This document shows positions 13,073 through 20,602 of a DNA stretch of 40,775 bases, one piece after another. The DNA is taken from the NCBI RefSeq assembly GCF_014596465.1, contig NZ_MECK01000612.1, positions 1 to 40,775 on the forward strand. The letters are read 5' to 3'. This stretch comes from Streptomyces sp. CBMA123 (GTDB taxonomy: Bacteria > Actinomycetota > Actinomycetes > Streptomycetales > Streptomycetaceae). How positions within the stretch are numbered: the stretch's first letter is position 1; the number at the start of each line of letters is the position of its first letter. Below the pieces are notes generated by a model. That model searched no databases and was not told where the DNA came from. It saw only the letters and a program-made list of their open reading frames with translations. The position numbers and the translations under genes were made by a program.

Positions 13073-15991
13073 ATGACTGACATGGGGGGCGCCGGACTGC
13101 GCTTCGGACTGCTGGGCCCGCTGCGGGCCTGGTACGGGGAGCAGGAGCTGGAACTGGGCCGGCCGCAGCAGCGCGCCGTGCTCGCCGTGCTGCTGGACGC
13201 CGCCGGACGGGCCGCGGCCGTCCCGGTGCTGGTCGAGGGGGTGTGGGGCGGGGCCGCGCCGGCCGACCCGCGCAAGGCCGTCCAGCTCGCCGTCTCCCGG
13301 CTGCGCACCGCCTTCCGGCCCTATACCGGGGGCGACCCGGAGCGGATGCCGCTGGTCCGGGTCGGCGACGGCTACGCGCTGCGGGTGCCCGGAGCCGAGG
13401 TCGACGCCCTCGCCTGGCAGGCGCTCCTGGCCGAGGCGGAGGAACTGCGCCGCACCGACGCACCCCCACAGGACGTCCGGGACGTGCTGTTCCGCGCCCA
13501 GCGGCTGTGGACCGGCGAACCCCTCGCCGGACTGCCCGGACCGCACGCCGAAGCCGTCCGCACCCGGCTCGGCGAACAACGGATATCGGCCAAGGAAACC
13601 CAGCTCGAACTGGACGCCGAACTCGGCGACCGCACCGACCTGACCGCGGAGGCCGCCGCCCTCGCCCTGGAGCACCCGGGCCGCCCCCGGCTCACCGCCG
13701 TCCTGATGCACGCCCTCTACCAGGCCGGCCGCAAGGCCGAGGCGCTCGCCGTCTACGAGGACGCCCGCCCCACCCTGCCCGCCGGCGACCCCGGACCGGC
13801 CCGGCTCCAGCTGCGCATCCTGCGCGAGGACGCCGCCCTGCTGCCGCCCAGGACCGAGCCCGAGCCCGCCGCCGGCCCCTGGCAGGCCCCCGACCAACTG
13901 CCCAGCGGCCTACCCGACTTCATCGGCCGCGCCGAGGAACTCGACACCCTCGCCGACCAGCTCGCCGGGGCCGGCGGCCGGGCCGTGGCGGTCTCCGCCC
14001 TGGACGGCATGGGCGGCGTCGGCAAGACCGCCCTCGCCGTGCACCTCGCCCGGCAGGTCCGCGACCGCTTCCCCGACGGACAGCTCTTCGCCGACCTGCG
14101 CGGCGCCGACCGCACCCCGCCCGACCCCGGCGCCGTGCTGGCCGGCTTCCTCAGCGCCCTCGGCATCGCCCCCGACGAGATCCCGCCGGCCACCGGAGAA
14201 CGCAGCGCCCTCTACCGATCCGCCCTCGCCGGACGGCGCGTCCTGGTCGTCCTCGACAACGCCGCCGCCCCCGAGCACGTCGAACCGCTGCTGCCCGGCG
14301 CCGCCGGCTGCGCCGTCCTCATCACCAGCCGGCTGCGGCTCACCGGCCTCTCCGGCGCCCACCACCTGCGGCTGGACACCCTGCCGCCCGCCGAGGCCCT
14401 CGAACTGCTCACCAGGATCGTCGGCGCCGACCGCGTCACCGCCGAACCGGAGGCCGCCGAGGAGGTCGTCCGGGCCTGCGGGCTGCTGCCGCTCGCCGTC
14501 CGCATCGCCGCCTCCCGGCTCGCCGCCGACCCCGCGCTCACCCTCGCCGCCCTCGCCGAAGGGCTCCGCCACGAGCACCGCCTCGCCCAACTCTGCGACG
14601 GCGAAAGGACCGTGGAGGCCACCTTCGCCCTCTCCTACCACCGCCTCGACCCGGAACTCGCCCGCGCCTTCCGCCTCCTCTCCCTCCCCGAAGCCCCCGA
14701 CCTGCCGCTGCCCTGCGCCGCCGCCCTGCTCGGCCGCACCGAGGACGAGACCGACCGACTGCTCGAAACCCTCGTCGACCTCAACCTGCTGCACTCCCCC
14801 CGCTTCGGCCGCTACGGCTTCCACGACCTCGTCCGGGACTACGCCCGGGGCCGACTCGCCGCCGAGGAGCCCCCCGCCGAACACACCGCCGCCGCCGACC
14901 GGTTCATCGACTTCTGCCTCGCCACCGCCCGCAACGCCGACCTGGCCGCCCGCAAGGCCGAACCCGCCGAACTCAGCCTGCTCGACGCGTCCGTGACCGC
15001 GGCCGGCCGTCCGATCACCGACGGCGCCGAAGCCGTGCGCTGGATGCGCGACCAGGCCGACGTACACGCCGCCGCCATCGTGCTCAACTGCGCCGACCCC
15101 GCCCTGCCGCTCGACCGCGCCGCCGAACTCGCCGACCGGATGGGCGCCGTACTCGCCGAACGCACCCAGACCGGCGTCATCGGCGACCTCGCCGGACGGC
15201 TCGCCCAGGAGGCCGAGACCCGCGGCGAACGCGGCCCGCTCGCCCTCGCCCGCTACCTGCGCGGCACCATGCTCTGGCACATCAACCGCTACACCGAGTC
15301 CGAGGAGGAGATCCGCCGGGCCGTCGACCTCTGCACCGACCGACAGACCGAACGCGTGCTCGCCAAGGCCCTGATCAACCTCGGCAGCAACGCCCGGATC
15401 CAGGGCCGCTACGCCGAGGCCGCCGAACACGCGGGCCGCGCCGCCGAACTGTTCCACCGCCTCGGCGCCCGACGGGCCGAGGGCAGCGCGCTCGGCGAGT
15501 TCGCGTTCAGCGCCGCCCACACCGGACGGCTCCCCGAAGCCAGGGAAGCCGCCGAGCGCAGCGCCCGCCTGATGACCGGCTCCGGACCGGTCTCCGCCGC
15601 GATCGGCCGCTACTACCTCGCCAGGGTCCTTCGACTGTGCGGCGACCCGGAAACCGCCCTCACTCACGCGCTCACCGCCCGGGACGAGTTCGCCGCCCTC
15701 CAGGTCACCGTGTTCGAGGCCGCCGCCGGGGACCTCGCCGCCCGCATCCACGCCGAGGCCGACCGCTGGCTGCTCGCCGCCGACCTCGCCGAGGCCGTCC
15801 TGCCGCAGGCCCGCCGCACCAGCGCCGCCCTGGAGGCCGCCCTGCTGCGCACCCTCGGCACCGCGCTCACCGGCCTCGGCCGCCCGCGCCGCGCCCGGGC
15901 CCTGCTCACCGAGGCGCTGGAGGTGTACCGGCGGCTCGGCCTCGCCGAGGACGCCGCGCAGGTCGAAGGGCAGCTCGCCCGACTCGGGTGA
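13073..15991 (+). CDS. AfsR-like SARP-NB-ARC-TPR regulator, full length
   Basis: The protein has 972 residues. A winged-helix DNA-binding domain (LRFGLLGPLRAWYGEQELELG, residues ~9-105) is followed by a BTAD domain (~110-260) and an NB-ARC/STAND ATPase. The ATPase shows P-loop GMGGVGKT (312-319), Walker B RRVLVVLDNA, sensor LITSR, the GLPL-like CGLLPLAVRIAA, and a winged-helix FHDLVRDYAR. TPR repeats occupy the C-terminal ~300 residues. This is the AfsR architecture: a nucleotide-switched activator in which TPRs sense a partner. Two in-frame starts (13073 and 13082) exist; the first has GGGACGGGAC upstream. The divergent short SARP and the lectin, CAP and ricin genes around it make exoprotein control a fair guess, not a demonstrated role. 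Confidence 0.92.
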   Translation: MTDMGGAGLRFGLLGPLRAWYGEQELELGRPQQRAVLAVLLDAAGRAAAVPVLVEGVWGGAAPADPRKAVQLAVSRLRTAFRPYTGGDPERMPLVRVGDGYALRVPGAEVDALAWQALLAEAEELRRTDAPPQDVRDVLFRAQRLWTGEPLAGLPGPHAEAVRTRLGEQRISAKETQLELDAELGDRTDLTAEAAALALEHPGRPRLTAVLMHALYQAGRKAEALAVYEDARPTLPAGDPGPARLQLRILREDAALLPPRTEPEPAAGPWQAPDQLPSGLPDFIGRAEELDTLADQLAGAGGRAVAVSALDGMGGVGKTALAVHLARQVRDRFPDGQLFADLRGADRTPPDPGAVLAGFLSALGIAPDEIPPATGERSALYRSALAGRRVLVVLDNAAAPEHVEPLLPGAAGCAVLITSRLRLTGLSGAHHLRLDTLPPAEALELLTRIVGADRVTAEPEAAEEVVRACGLLPLAVRIAASRLAADPALTLAALAEGLRHEHRLAQLCDGERTVEATFALSYHRLDPELARAFRLLSLPEAPDLPLPCAAALLGRTEDETDRLLETLVDLNLLHSPRFGRYGFHDLVRDYARGRLAAEEPPAEHTAAADRFIDFCLATARNADLAARKAEPAELSLLDASVTAAGRPITDGAEAVRWMRDQADVHAAAIVLNCADPALPLDRAAELADRMGAVLAERTQTGVIGDLAGRLAQEAETRGERGPLALARYLRGTMLWHINRYTESEEEIRRAVDLCTDRQTERVLAKALINLGSNARIQGRYAEAAEHAGRAAELFHRLGARRAEGSALGEFAFSAAHTGRLPEAREAAERSARLMTGSGPVSAAIGRYYLARVLRLCGDPETALTHALTARDEFAALQVTVFEAAAGDLAARIHAEADRWLLAADLAEAVLPQARRTSAALEAALLRTLGTALTGLGRPRRARALLTEALEVYRRLGLAEDAAQVEGQLARLG

Positions 15992-16006
15992 TCATCCGCT
16001 GCGCGC

Positions 16007-16025
16007 GTTGACCGCCTGTCTACCG
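16007..16025 (+). promoter_or_regulatory. Shared 19-bp element, copy 2 (CAP gene)
   Basis: This is the second occurrence of GTTnAnCGnnTGTCTACCG, ending exactly 82 nt before the ATG at 16108, as the copy at 10872-10890 does before its gene. Identity continues a little downstream as CnnTCCG. It begins 15 bp after the AfsR-like stop codon. Confidence 0.55.
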
Positions 16026-16080
16026 CGGTCCGGGACGGTAGTCCTCATCCGGCCCCGGACCGCGCCGCTCGCGGCCCCGG

Positions 16081-16107
16081 GGCGCCACCCGAGGAGAGGC
16101 GCCACCC
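16081..16107 (+). promoter_or_regulatory. 10-bp direct repeat framing the CAP-gene ribosome site
   Basis: GGCGCCACCC occurs at 16081-16090 and 16098-16107, with GAGGAGA between. Because GGCGCC is self-complementary, the two copies can pair and present the Shine-Dalgarno sequence in the loop. Confidence 0.5.
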
Positions 16108-16557
16108 ATGACCACGCTCGTACGCGACGGCCGGGTCCTGACCCCCGCGGCGGCGGGCCGGACCGCCGGCGGCGACTTCCGCACCGAGATGCTGACCTCC
16201 GTCAACTTCCGGCGCGTCCACGCCGGCGCCCGGCTGCTGAACCTGGACGAACGGCTCAACACCGCCGCCCAGCGCCACGCCGACGACCTCGCCGCGCACG
16301 ACCTCCTCCAGCACGACGGCACCGACGGCAGCACGCCCTGGCGCCGGATCCGGACGGCCGGCTTCGCCTTCCGCTTCGCCGCCGAGATCACCGCCGCGGC
16401 CGACAGCGCGCCGGAGGCCATGCAGCGCTGGATGAACAGCCCGCAGCACCGCGACACCCTGCTCGACCCGCGCTTCAACCACCTCGGCATCGGCCGCGCA
16501 CCCCGCCGGGGCGACAGCACGCGGGGCCGCTACGTGCTGACCCTCGGCCAGGTCTGA
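16108..16557 (+). CDS. CAP/SCP-domain protein without a signal peptide
   Basis: This 149-residue protein consists almost wholly of a CAP (SCP/PR-1) domain: MLTSVNFRRVHAGARLLNLDERLNTAAQRHADDLAAHDLLQH holds the first family histidine, AEITAA the glutamate, and MNSPQHRDTLLDPRFNHLGIG the NSPxHR motif typical of bacterial CAP proteins. Bacterial members are normally exported and act on the cell envelope or its surroundings. Here the N-terminus (MTTLVRDGRVLTP) is not a signal peptide, and no upstream in-frame start gives one, so it is either cytosolic or exported by another route. GAGGAG fixes the ATG. It carries the second copy of the 19-bp element upstream. Confidence 0.87.
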   Translation: MTTLVRDGRVLTPAAAGRTAGGDFRTEMLTSVNFRRVHAGARLLNLDERLNTAAQRHADDLAAHDLLQHDGTDGSTPWRRIRTAGFAFRFAAEITAAADSAPEAMQRWMNSPQHRDTLLDPRFNHLGIGRAPRRGDSTRGRYVLTLGQV

Positions 16558-16642
16558 CACCGGCCCCGGCGGCAGCCCGCCCCCGGCGACAGGCCATCGA
16601 CAGCGACACCGACAGCGACAACCCACTGACAGGAGAACCGCC

Positions 16643-17209
16643 ATGACCACCCCCACCCGCACCCGCCGCCTGCTCGCCGGACTCGGCGCCGCCGCGGCCC
16701 TGGCCACCACCGTCCTGGTCGCCGCCCCGGCCGCCCAGGCCGCCACGCCCGGCCCCTGCGACCTCGGGCCCTCCGTGGGCGCCACCGTGAGCGTCGTCAA
16801 CGGCTCCGCCGGCGCCCTCGACCTGCCGCAGAACAACGAGGCCAACGGCCAGTTGGTCGGCACCTACACCGCCAACCAGTCCCCCGCCCAGACCTGGACG
16901 TTCTGGGACTACTGCGACGGCACCACAGCCATCTCGCACGGCGGCGGCGGCAAGGTGCTCGACCTCGACTCGCACGGCACCGGCGCCGTCCAGCTCTGGG
17001 ACACCCCCGGCGGCTGGGACGGCCTCAACCAGCAGAACGGCGCCTGGATGGGCGCCAACCAGAAGTGGCGGCTCACTGACGAGGACCGCGGCTGGTACCT
17101 GATCCGCAACGTCGCCACCGGGCAGTGCCTCAAGGGCAACGGCATCGGCCAGTACACCTCGGTGACCTCCTGCAACGGCAACGACCCGGCGCAGCGCTGG
17201 CACAAGTAG
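16643..17209 (+). CDS. Secreted ricin-type beta-trefoil lectin-like protein
   Basis: This 188-residue protein has a signal peptide with an Arg-rich start (TRTRRLLAGLGAAAALATTVLVAA, cleavage after AQA). The mature part has trefoil-type repeats with QxW-like ends: QTWTFWD, NQKWRLTD and AQRWHK. It also shows the sugar-pocket phrases GKVLDLDS, VQLWDT and GQCLKGN. The fold is the carbohydrate-binding RICIN domain, commonly attached to hydrolases; here it stands alone. Cysteines (DYC, QCL, TSCNGN) suggest disulfides. CAGGAGAA precedes the ATG. The leader holds a GACAGCGACA-type short repeat (about 16598-16622). It probably follows the CAP gene (85 bp gap) but may have its own promoter. A strong hairpin follows. 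Confidence 0.82.
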   Translation: MTTPTRTRRLLAGLGAAAALATTVLVAAPAAQAATPGPCDLGPSVGATVSVVNGSAGALDLPQNNEANGQLVGTYTANQSPAQTWTFWDYCDGTTAISHGGGGKVLDLDSHGTGAVQLWDTPGGWDGLNQQNGAWMGANQKWRLTDEDRGWYLIRNVATGQCLKGNGIGQYTSVTSCNGNDPAQRWHK

Positions 17210-17224
17210 GCACCCCCGCGGGCC

Positions 17225-17256
17225 CCGGTCCGTCTGTCGGCCGACGGACGGACCGG
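17225..17256 (+). terminator. Hairpin terminator of the ricin-like gene
   Basis: CCGGTCCGTC (17225-17234) pairs with GACGGACCGG (17247-17256) around a 12-nt loop, 15 nt after the stop. Confidence 0.75.
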
Positions 17257-17279
17257 TCCGGGAGGGCCCGGTCCGGGCC

Positions 17280-17324
17280 GGGCCGGGACAGGCCGGGCCG
17301 GGACAGGCCGGGCCGGTTCGGGCC
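17280..17324. repeat. Three 15-bp tandem repeats
   Basis: GGGCCGGGACAGGCC occurs twice in tandem (17280-17294, 17295-17309), followed by GGGCCGGTTCGGGCC. They directly precede the -10 box of the GNAT gene, where a -35 region would lie. Confidence 0.85.
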
Positions 17325-17329
17325 GGGCC

Positions 17330-17335
17330 TAAGCT
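17330..17335 (+). promoter_or_regulatory. -10 box for a leaderless GNAT transcript
   Basis: TAAGCT ends seven bases before the GTG at 17343, and there is no Shine-Dalgarno sequence. This is the standard streptomycete leaderless layout. The -35 zone is occupied by the 15-bp tandem repeats. Confidence 0.5.
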
Positions 17336-17342
17336 CGACCGC

Positions 17343-18125
17343 GTGCCCCTCATCAGCCTGCACGACCGGACCGCGCTCGCCGAACGGTTCCGCACCGACC
17401 CGGCCCTGCACCTGTTCGAACTCGGCGACCTGGACGACACCCTGTGGCCCAACACCGCCTGGTACACGGCCGATCCCGGCCACGGGCCGGTCGCCCTGCT
17501 CTACAGCGGCGGCGACACCCCCGTCCTGCTCGCCTTCGCCCGGCCCGCCGCCGTCCCCGCGCTGGAGGAACTGCTGGGCGCGCTGCGGCCGTTCCTGCCG
17601 CGCCGCTTCACCGCCGGGCTCCCGGACGGCGCCGAGCGGGCCCTCGCCCCCGACTACACCGCCGAGCGCCGCACCCCGCTGCTGCGGATGATCCTCCCGG
17701 ACCAGGGCCTGCTCCCCGCCGAACCCGCCCACCACACCGAGCCGTTGAGCCTGGCCGACCTGGACGCGCTGCACGCCCTGCTGGCCGAGGCCTACCCCGA
17801 GTCCTGGTTCGACCGGCGGCTGCTGGCGGCCGGCGGCTACGTCGGCGTCCGCGAGCACGGCCGGCTGGTGGCCGCCGCCGGGGTGCACGTCCACTCCCCC
17901 GCCCACCGGGTCGCCGTGCTCGGCAACGTGGTCACCCACCCGGACGCCCGCGGCCGCGGCCTCGCCCGCGCCTGCGTCACCGCGCTGGCCCGTCACCTCG
18001 CGCCGACCACCGACCACCTGGGCCTCAACGTCCGCACGGACAACACCCCGGCGATCCACCTCTACCGGCAGCTGGGGTTCACCACCGTCACGACGTACAA
18101 CGAGCTGGTGCTGCGGGCCTCGTAG
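17343..18125 (+). CDS. GNAT-family N-acetyltransferase with N-terminal extension
   Basis: The protein has 260 residues. The C-terminal ~140 form the GNAT fold, with acetyl-CoA motif A as VVTHPDARGRGLARACV (about 196-212) followed by the helix ending LGLNVRTDNTPAIHLYRQLGF, the classic motif B. The N-terminal ~120 residues (FELGDLDDTLWPNTAWYT and LALLYSGGDTP-like text) resemble the degenerate first GNAT half seen in two-domain members, so a tandem-GNAT protein is likely. The acceptor substrate is unknown. The GTG is chosen because a -10 box stands seven bases upstream. It is a stand-alone gene. Confidence 0.87.
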   Translation: MPLISLHDRTALAERFRTDPALHLFELGDLDDTLWPNTAWYTADPGHGPVALLYSGGDTPVLLAFARPAAVPALEELLGALRPFLPRRFTAGLPDGAERALAPDYTAERRTPLLRMILPDQGLLPAEPAHHTEPLSLADLDALHALLAEAYPESWFDRRLLAAGGYVGVREHGRLVAAAGVHVHSPAHRVAVLGNVVTHPDARGRGLARACVTALARHLAPTTDHLGLNVRTDNTPAIHLYRQLGFTTVTTYNELVLRAS

Positions 18126-18377
18126 CCGTCCGGGAGGCGGTCGGGCGCCGGCCGACGGGCCCGATCGACCGCCTTCGGGACGTCTGCGGCACCCTCGGCC
18201 GTGGCGCACAGGATCGCACGGCGCCGATCGCCCGAGGTGGCGGGCGGTTCGGGCACCACTGATCACGACTCGGCATCCCTTGTCACGGACCCGCGTGGGA
18301 CTCGTCACGGCGGCGTCAAGACGACCCCAAAGGCATGGCGTTCCGCGTTCCCCCTGCGCTATGAACGTCCCTCAGGA

Positions 18378-18398
18378 GGACCGCCGCGACGGCGGTCC
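18378..18398 (+). promoter_or_regulatory. Tight leader hairpin before the lipoprotein gene
   Basis: GGACCGCCG and CGGCGGTCC form a 9-bp stem with a three-base loop, ending 19 bp before the GTG at 18418 and next to its GGGGGAC ribosome site. The 292-bp gap 18126-18417 shows no other gene. Confidence 0.55.
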
Positions 18399-18417
18399 GC
18401 AAAACGGGGGACATCAC

Positions 18418-19122
18418 GTGAAGACCATCCGCACCAGTCGCAGCACCATGGCCCTGGCCGGCCTGGCCGTGGTCGGCGCGCTCACCATGACCGCCTGCAA
18501 CGACGACGCGTCCTCGTCCGACACCGCGACCACCCCGCCCGCCACCCAGGCGCCGGCCACGCCGTCCGCCGCGCCGACCACCCCGGTGGCCTCCGCGGCC
18601 GCGCCGACCGGCGCCGCCACCGACGGGGCGACGGGCGGCTCCACCGGCGGGGCCCCGGCCCAGGCCGGTCCGACCGCGGCCGCGGGCAGCACGGTGAAGA
18701 TCGGCGAGGCCGCCACCATCCCGTTCGTCTCGGGCAGCACCAAGGGCACCGTCTCGCTCGCGGTCACCTCGATCGACAAGGGCGACCCGGCCGACCTCAC
18801 CCCGCTGAAGCTGGGCGACAAGGCCGCGGGCATGGTGCCGTACTACGTCCGCTTCAAGGTCACCAACACCGGCAGCACCGACCTGTCCTTCGCCAGCCTG
18901 ACCCAGATGAAGGGCACCCTGCCGGACGGCTCGGAGGCCAGCGAGGTGATGCTGATCGGCACCTTCGACAAGTGCCCGCACCCGTCCTTCCCGAAGGGCT
19001 TCACCAACGGGCAGTCGGTCACCTCCTGCGTGCTGGCCCTGGCGCCGCAGGCGACCAAGGTGTCCGGCGCCGAGTACTGGGGCGAGCCGTACACCCTGGG
19101 CAAGGGCGTCAACTGGAAGTGA
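18418..19122 (+). CDS. Secreted lipoprotein with DUF4352-like beta domain
   Basis: This 234-residue protein has a lipoprotein signal (KTIRTSRSTMALAGLAVVGA) ending in the lipobox LTMTAC; Cys27 would be acylated. A Ser/Thr/Pro/Ala linker of about 65 residues spans the wall. The C-terminal ~130 residues form a beta-rich domain (GMVPYYVRFKVTNTGSTDLSF) that resembles the telokin-like DUF4352 group. One cysteine pair (KCPHP, SCVLA) may be bridged. Such proteins sit outside the membrane; the role is unknown. The GTG at 18418 has GGGGGAC upstream. An ATG at 18361 in frame would add 19 hydrophilic residues before the signal and run through the leader hairpin, so it is less likely. Confidence 0.78.
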   Translation: MKTIRTSRSTMALAGLAVVGALTMTACNDDASSSDTATTPPATQAPATPSAAPTTPVASAAAPTGAATDGATGGSTGGAPAQAGPTAAAGSTVKIGEAATIPFVSGSTKGTVSLAVTSIDKGDPADLTPLKLGDKAAGMVPYYVRFKVTNTGSTDLSFASLTQMKGTLPDGSEASEVMLIGTFDKCPHPSFPKGFTNGQSVTSCVLALAPQATKVSGAEYWGEPYTLGKGVNWK

Positions 19123-19132
19123 CCCGCGACGA

Positions 19133-19171
19133 CCGGTGGGCGGGGCGGCCCGATGCCGCCCCGCCCACCGG
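19133..19171. terminator. Bidirectional 17-bp hairpin terminator
   Basis: A perfect 17-bp stem (19133-19149 with 19155-19171) closes on five bases between the convergent lipoprotein and TetR genes. Confidence 0.88.
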
Positions 19172-19195
19172 CGTCCGCCGGCCCGGTCCGCCCGG

Positions 19196-19834
19196 TCAGT
19201 CCGCCGCCGGGCCGTAGATCGTCAGGAAGGCGTCCACGCCCTGCTCGGCGATCCGCCCGACCTCCGCGGCGGCCACCGGCAGGGCGCCCCAGAAGGAGCG
19301 TTCGGCCACGCCGTGGAAGGTCAGCAGGGTGAACTGCTCGGCGGCCAGCTCAGGGTCCCGGACGGCCAGCAGTCCGCGCTCGGCGAGCGCCGTGAAGCGC
19401 TCCGCGAGATCGCGCTGGGAGGCCACCGGGCCGGCCTCCAGCCAGGCCTCCAGGACGTCCGCCGGGATGTTGGCCACCTCGGCGCGGATGGCCCGGCCGA
19501 GCGCCCCGTGCTCGCCCGCGGACAGCACGGCGTTCGCCCGCTCGACCGCGAAGGCCACGAGGTCGCGCCGCAGGTCCAGCACCCGGTCGAGGTGGTGCGC
19601 CATCAGTTCGCGGATCCGCTCGGTCAGTTCGGCCGAGTTCTGCAGTGCCACCGACAGGAAGAGGGTCTCCTTGTCGGCGAAGTGGTTGTAGACCGTGCGC
19701 TTGGACACTCCCGCCTCGGCCGCGATCGCGTCCATGCTGGCCCGGACGTAGCCCTCGCGCCCGAACACCGTGGTCGCGGCCCGGGTGATCGCCTTGCGCT
19801 TCTCCGGTCGTCCCGCTCCGCCCGTGGTCGCCAC
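19196..19834 (-). CDS. TetR/AcrR-family regulator
   Basis: The protein has 212 residues. The HTH is canonical: GRPEKRKAITRAATTVFGREG, then DAIAAEAGVSKRTVYNHFADKETLF (about residues 8-55). The C-terminal domain (AIRAEVANIPADVLEAW, then AERFTALAERGLLAVRDPELAAEQF) resembles the AefR-like TetR_C group. Ligand unknown. The GTG at 19834 is preceded by GGAGAAGGAG; a longer frame up to 20044 has no ribosome site and crosses the divergent promoter. A palindrome of TetR-operator style lies 120 bp upstream, on top of the start site of the divergent DUF6542-LCP operon, so this regulator may repress that cell-wall operon. Confidence 0.9.
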   Translation of the reverse strand: MATTGGAGRPEKRKAITRAATTVFGREGYVRASMDAIAAEAGVSKRTVYNHFADKETLFLSVALQNSAELTERIRELMAHHLDRVLDLRRDLVAFAVERANAVLSAGEHGALGRAIRAEVANIPADVLEAWLEAGPVASQRDLAERFTALAERGLLAVRDPELAAEQFTLLTFHGVAERSFWGALPVAAAEVGRIAEQGVDAFLTIYGPAAD

Positions 19835-19919
19835 GACGCTCTCCTTCTCCGTCGGCGCCCCCGCCGACCCTCTCAGAAACTGCTCGGTGTAGTGTATGCA
19901 GGCCCGCTCACGAACGGGC

Positions 19920-19947
19920 TTGCCGCCGAACAGGCGTGCTCTATGCT
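19920..19947 (+). promoter_or_regulatory. Promoter of the DUF6542-LCP operon
   Basis: TTGCCG (19920-19925), a 16-bp spacer and TATGCT (19942-19947) make a good housekeeping-type promoter. Transcription would start near 19954, leaving a leader of about 190 nt before the GTG at 20144. Apart from this, the operator and a small inverted repeat (19902-19919), the 309-bp gap 19835-20143 shows nothing coding. Confidence 0.55.
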
Positions 19948-19956
19948 GCGTACGAT

Positions 19957-19974
19957 CTCTACACCTCTGTAGAG
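19957..19974. promoter_or_regulatory. Perfect TetR-style operator at the operon start site
   Basis: CTCTACA and TGTAGAG, seven-bp perfect arms, flank CCTC. The site begins ten bases after the -10 box, covering about +4 to +21, where a bound repressor would block transcription. The adjacent divergent TetR gene is the obvious candidate. Confidence 0.6.
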
Positions 19975-20143
19975 CAAATCCGAAAACGTGCCTGCCCCCG
20001 AGCAGCAGCGGGAAACCGAGAACGGGAACCGGCCGGCCGAACACCAGCGTCCCGTACTGGCAGCGCCGCTACCGCTCTTCCACAGCAGACCCGGCGCAGC
20101 GCCGAGGCGGCGCGCGAAGCACGGGAACACCGGGGGTGAGTGA

Positions 20144-20602
20144 GTGGCGGGGCAGCGAGGACGGTCGTCCGACCAGGGTTCACGACGGCGGGCGGCGGCC
20201 CGGCCCACCGGCCCCACGCGTCCCTTCTCCGGCGGACCCACCCTGCCCGCCGTGGCGGCCCTCGGGCTCCCGCTGCTGGGCGCGGTGATCGACGAGCTCG
20301 CCGGGCCGGGCATGGGCCTGGTCTTCGCCCTCTGCGCGGCGCTCGGCACCGGCCTGGCGGCCGCGCTCTGCACCCACCGCGGCTGGTGGTGGGTGGTCGC
20401 CGCCTCGCCGGTGGTCGTGCTCGGCGTGACGGCCGTGGTCGAATTCTCGGCGAACACCGAGAAGTACCAGGGCAACGGCCTGGCCACCGGCTCCGCGAAG
20501 TGGCTGGTGCACGGCTTCCCCGTGATGGCGCAGGCCGCGGCGGCGGCCCTGCTGGTGATCGTGGTCCGGGTGGTCCGGGACCGGAGGAGGCAGCATGGCT
20601 GA
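20144..20602 (+). CDS. DUF6542 membrane protein
   Basis: This 152-residue protein has an Arg-rich cytoplasmic start, then four membrane helices: LPAVAALGLPLLGAVIDELAG, MGLVFALCAALGTGLAAAL, WWWVVAASPVVVLGVTAVV, and MAQAAAAALLVIVVRVV. The phrase LPLLGAVIDELxGPGMGLVFALC is the mark I associate with DUF6542, a family of unknown function often found beside LCP or cell-wall genes. The GTG at 20144 is the first possible start, because a stop codon immediately precedes it. It overlaps the LCP gene by eight bases, so the two are translationally coupled. A structural partner or membrane anchor for wall-polymer ligation is the inference. Confidence 0.8.
   Translation: MAGQRGRSSDQGSRRRAAARPTGPTRPFSGGPTLPAVAALGLPLLGAVIDELAGPGMGLVFALCAALGTGLAAALCTHRGWWWVVAASPVVVLGVTAVVEFSANTEKYQGNGLATGSAKWLVHGFPVMAQAAAAALLVIVVRVVRDRRRQHG

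Noticed and set aside
13243..16011. 922-codon plus-strand frame within the AfsR-like gene
   Set aside because: Arg/Pro-rich shadow frame; the other plus frame carries winged-helix, BTAD, NB-ARC and TPR motifs.
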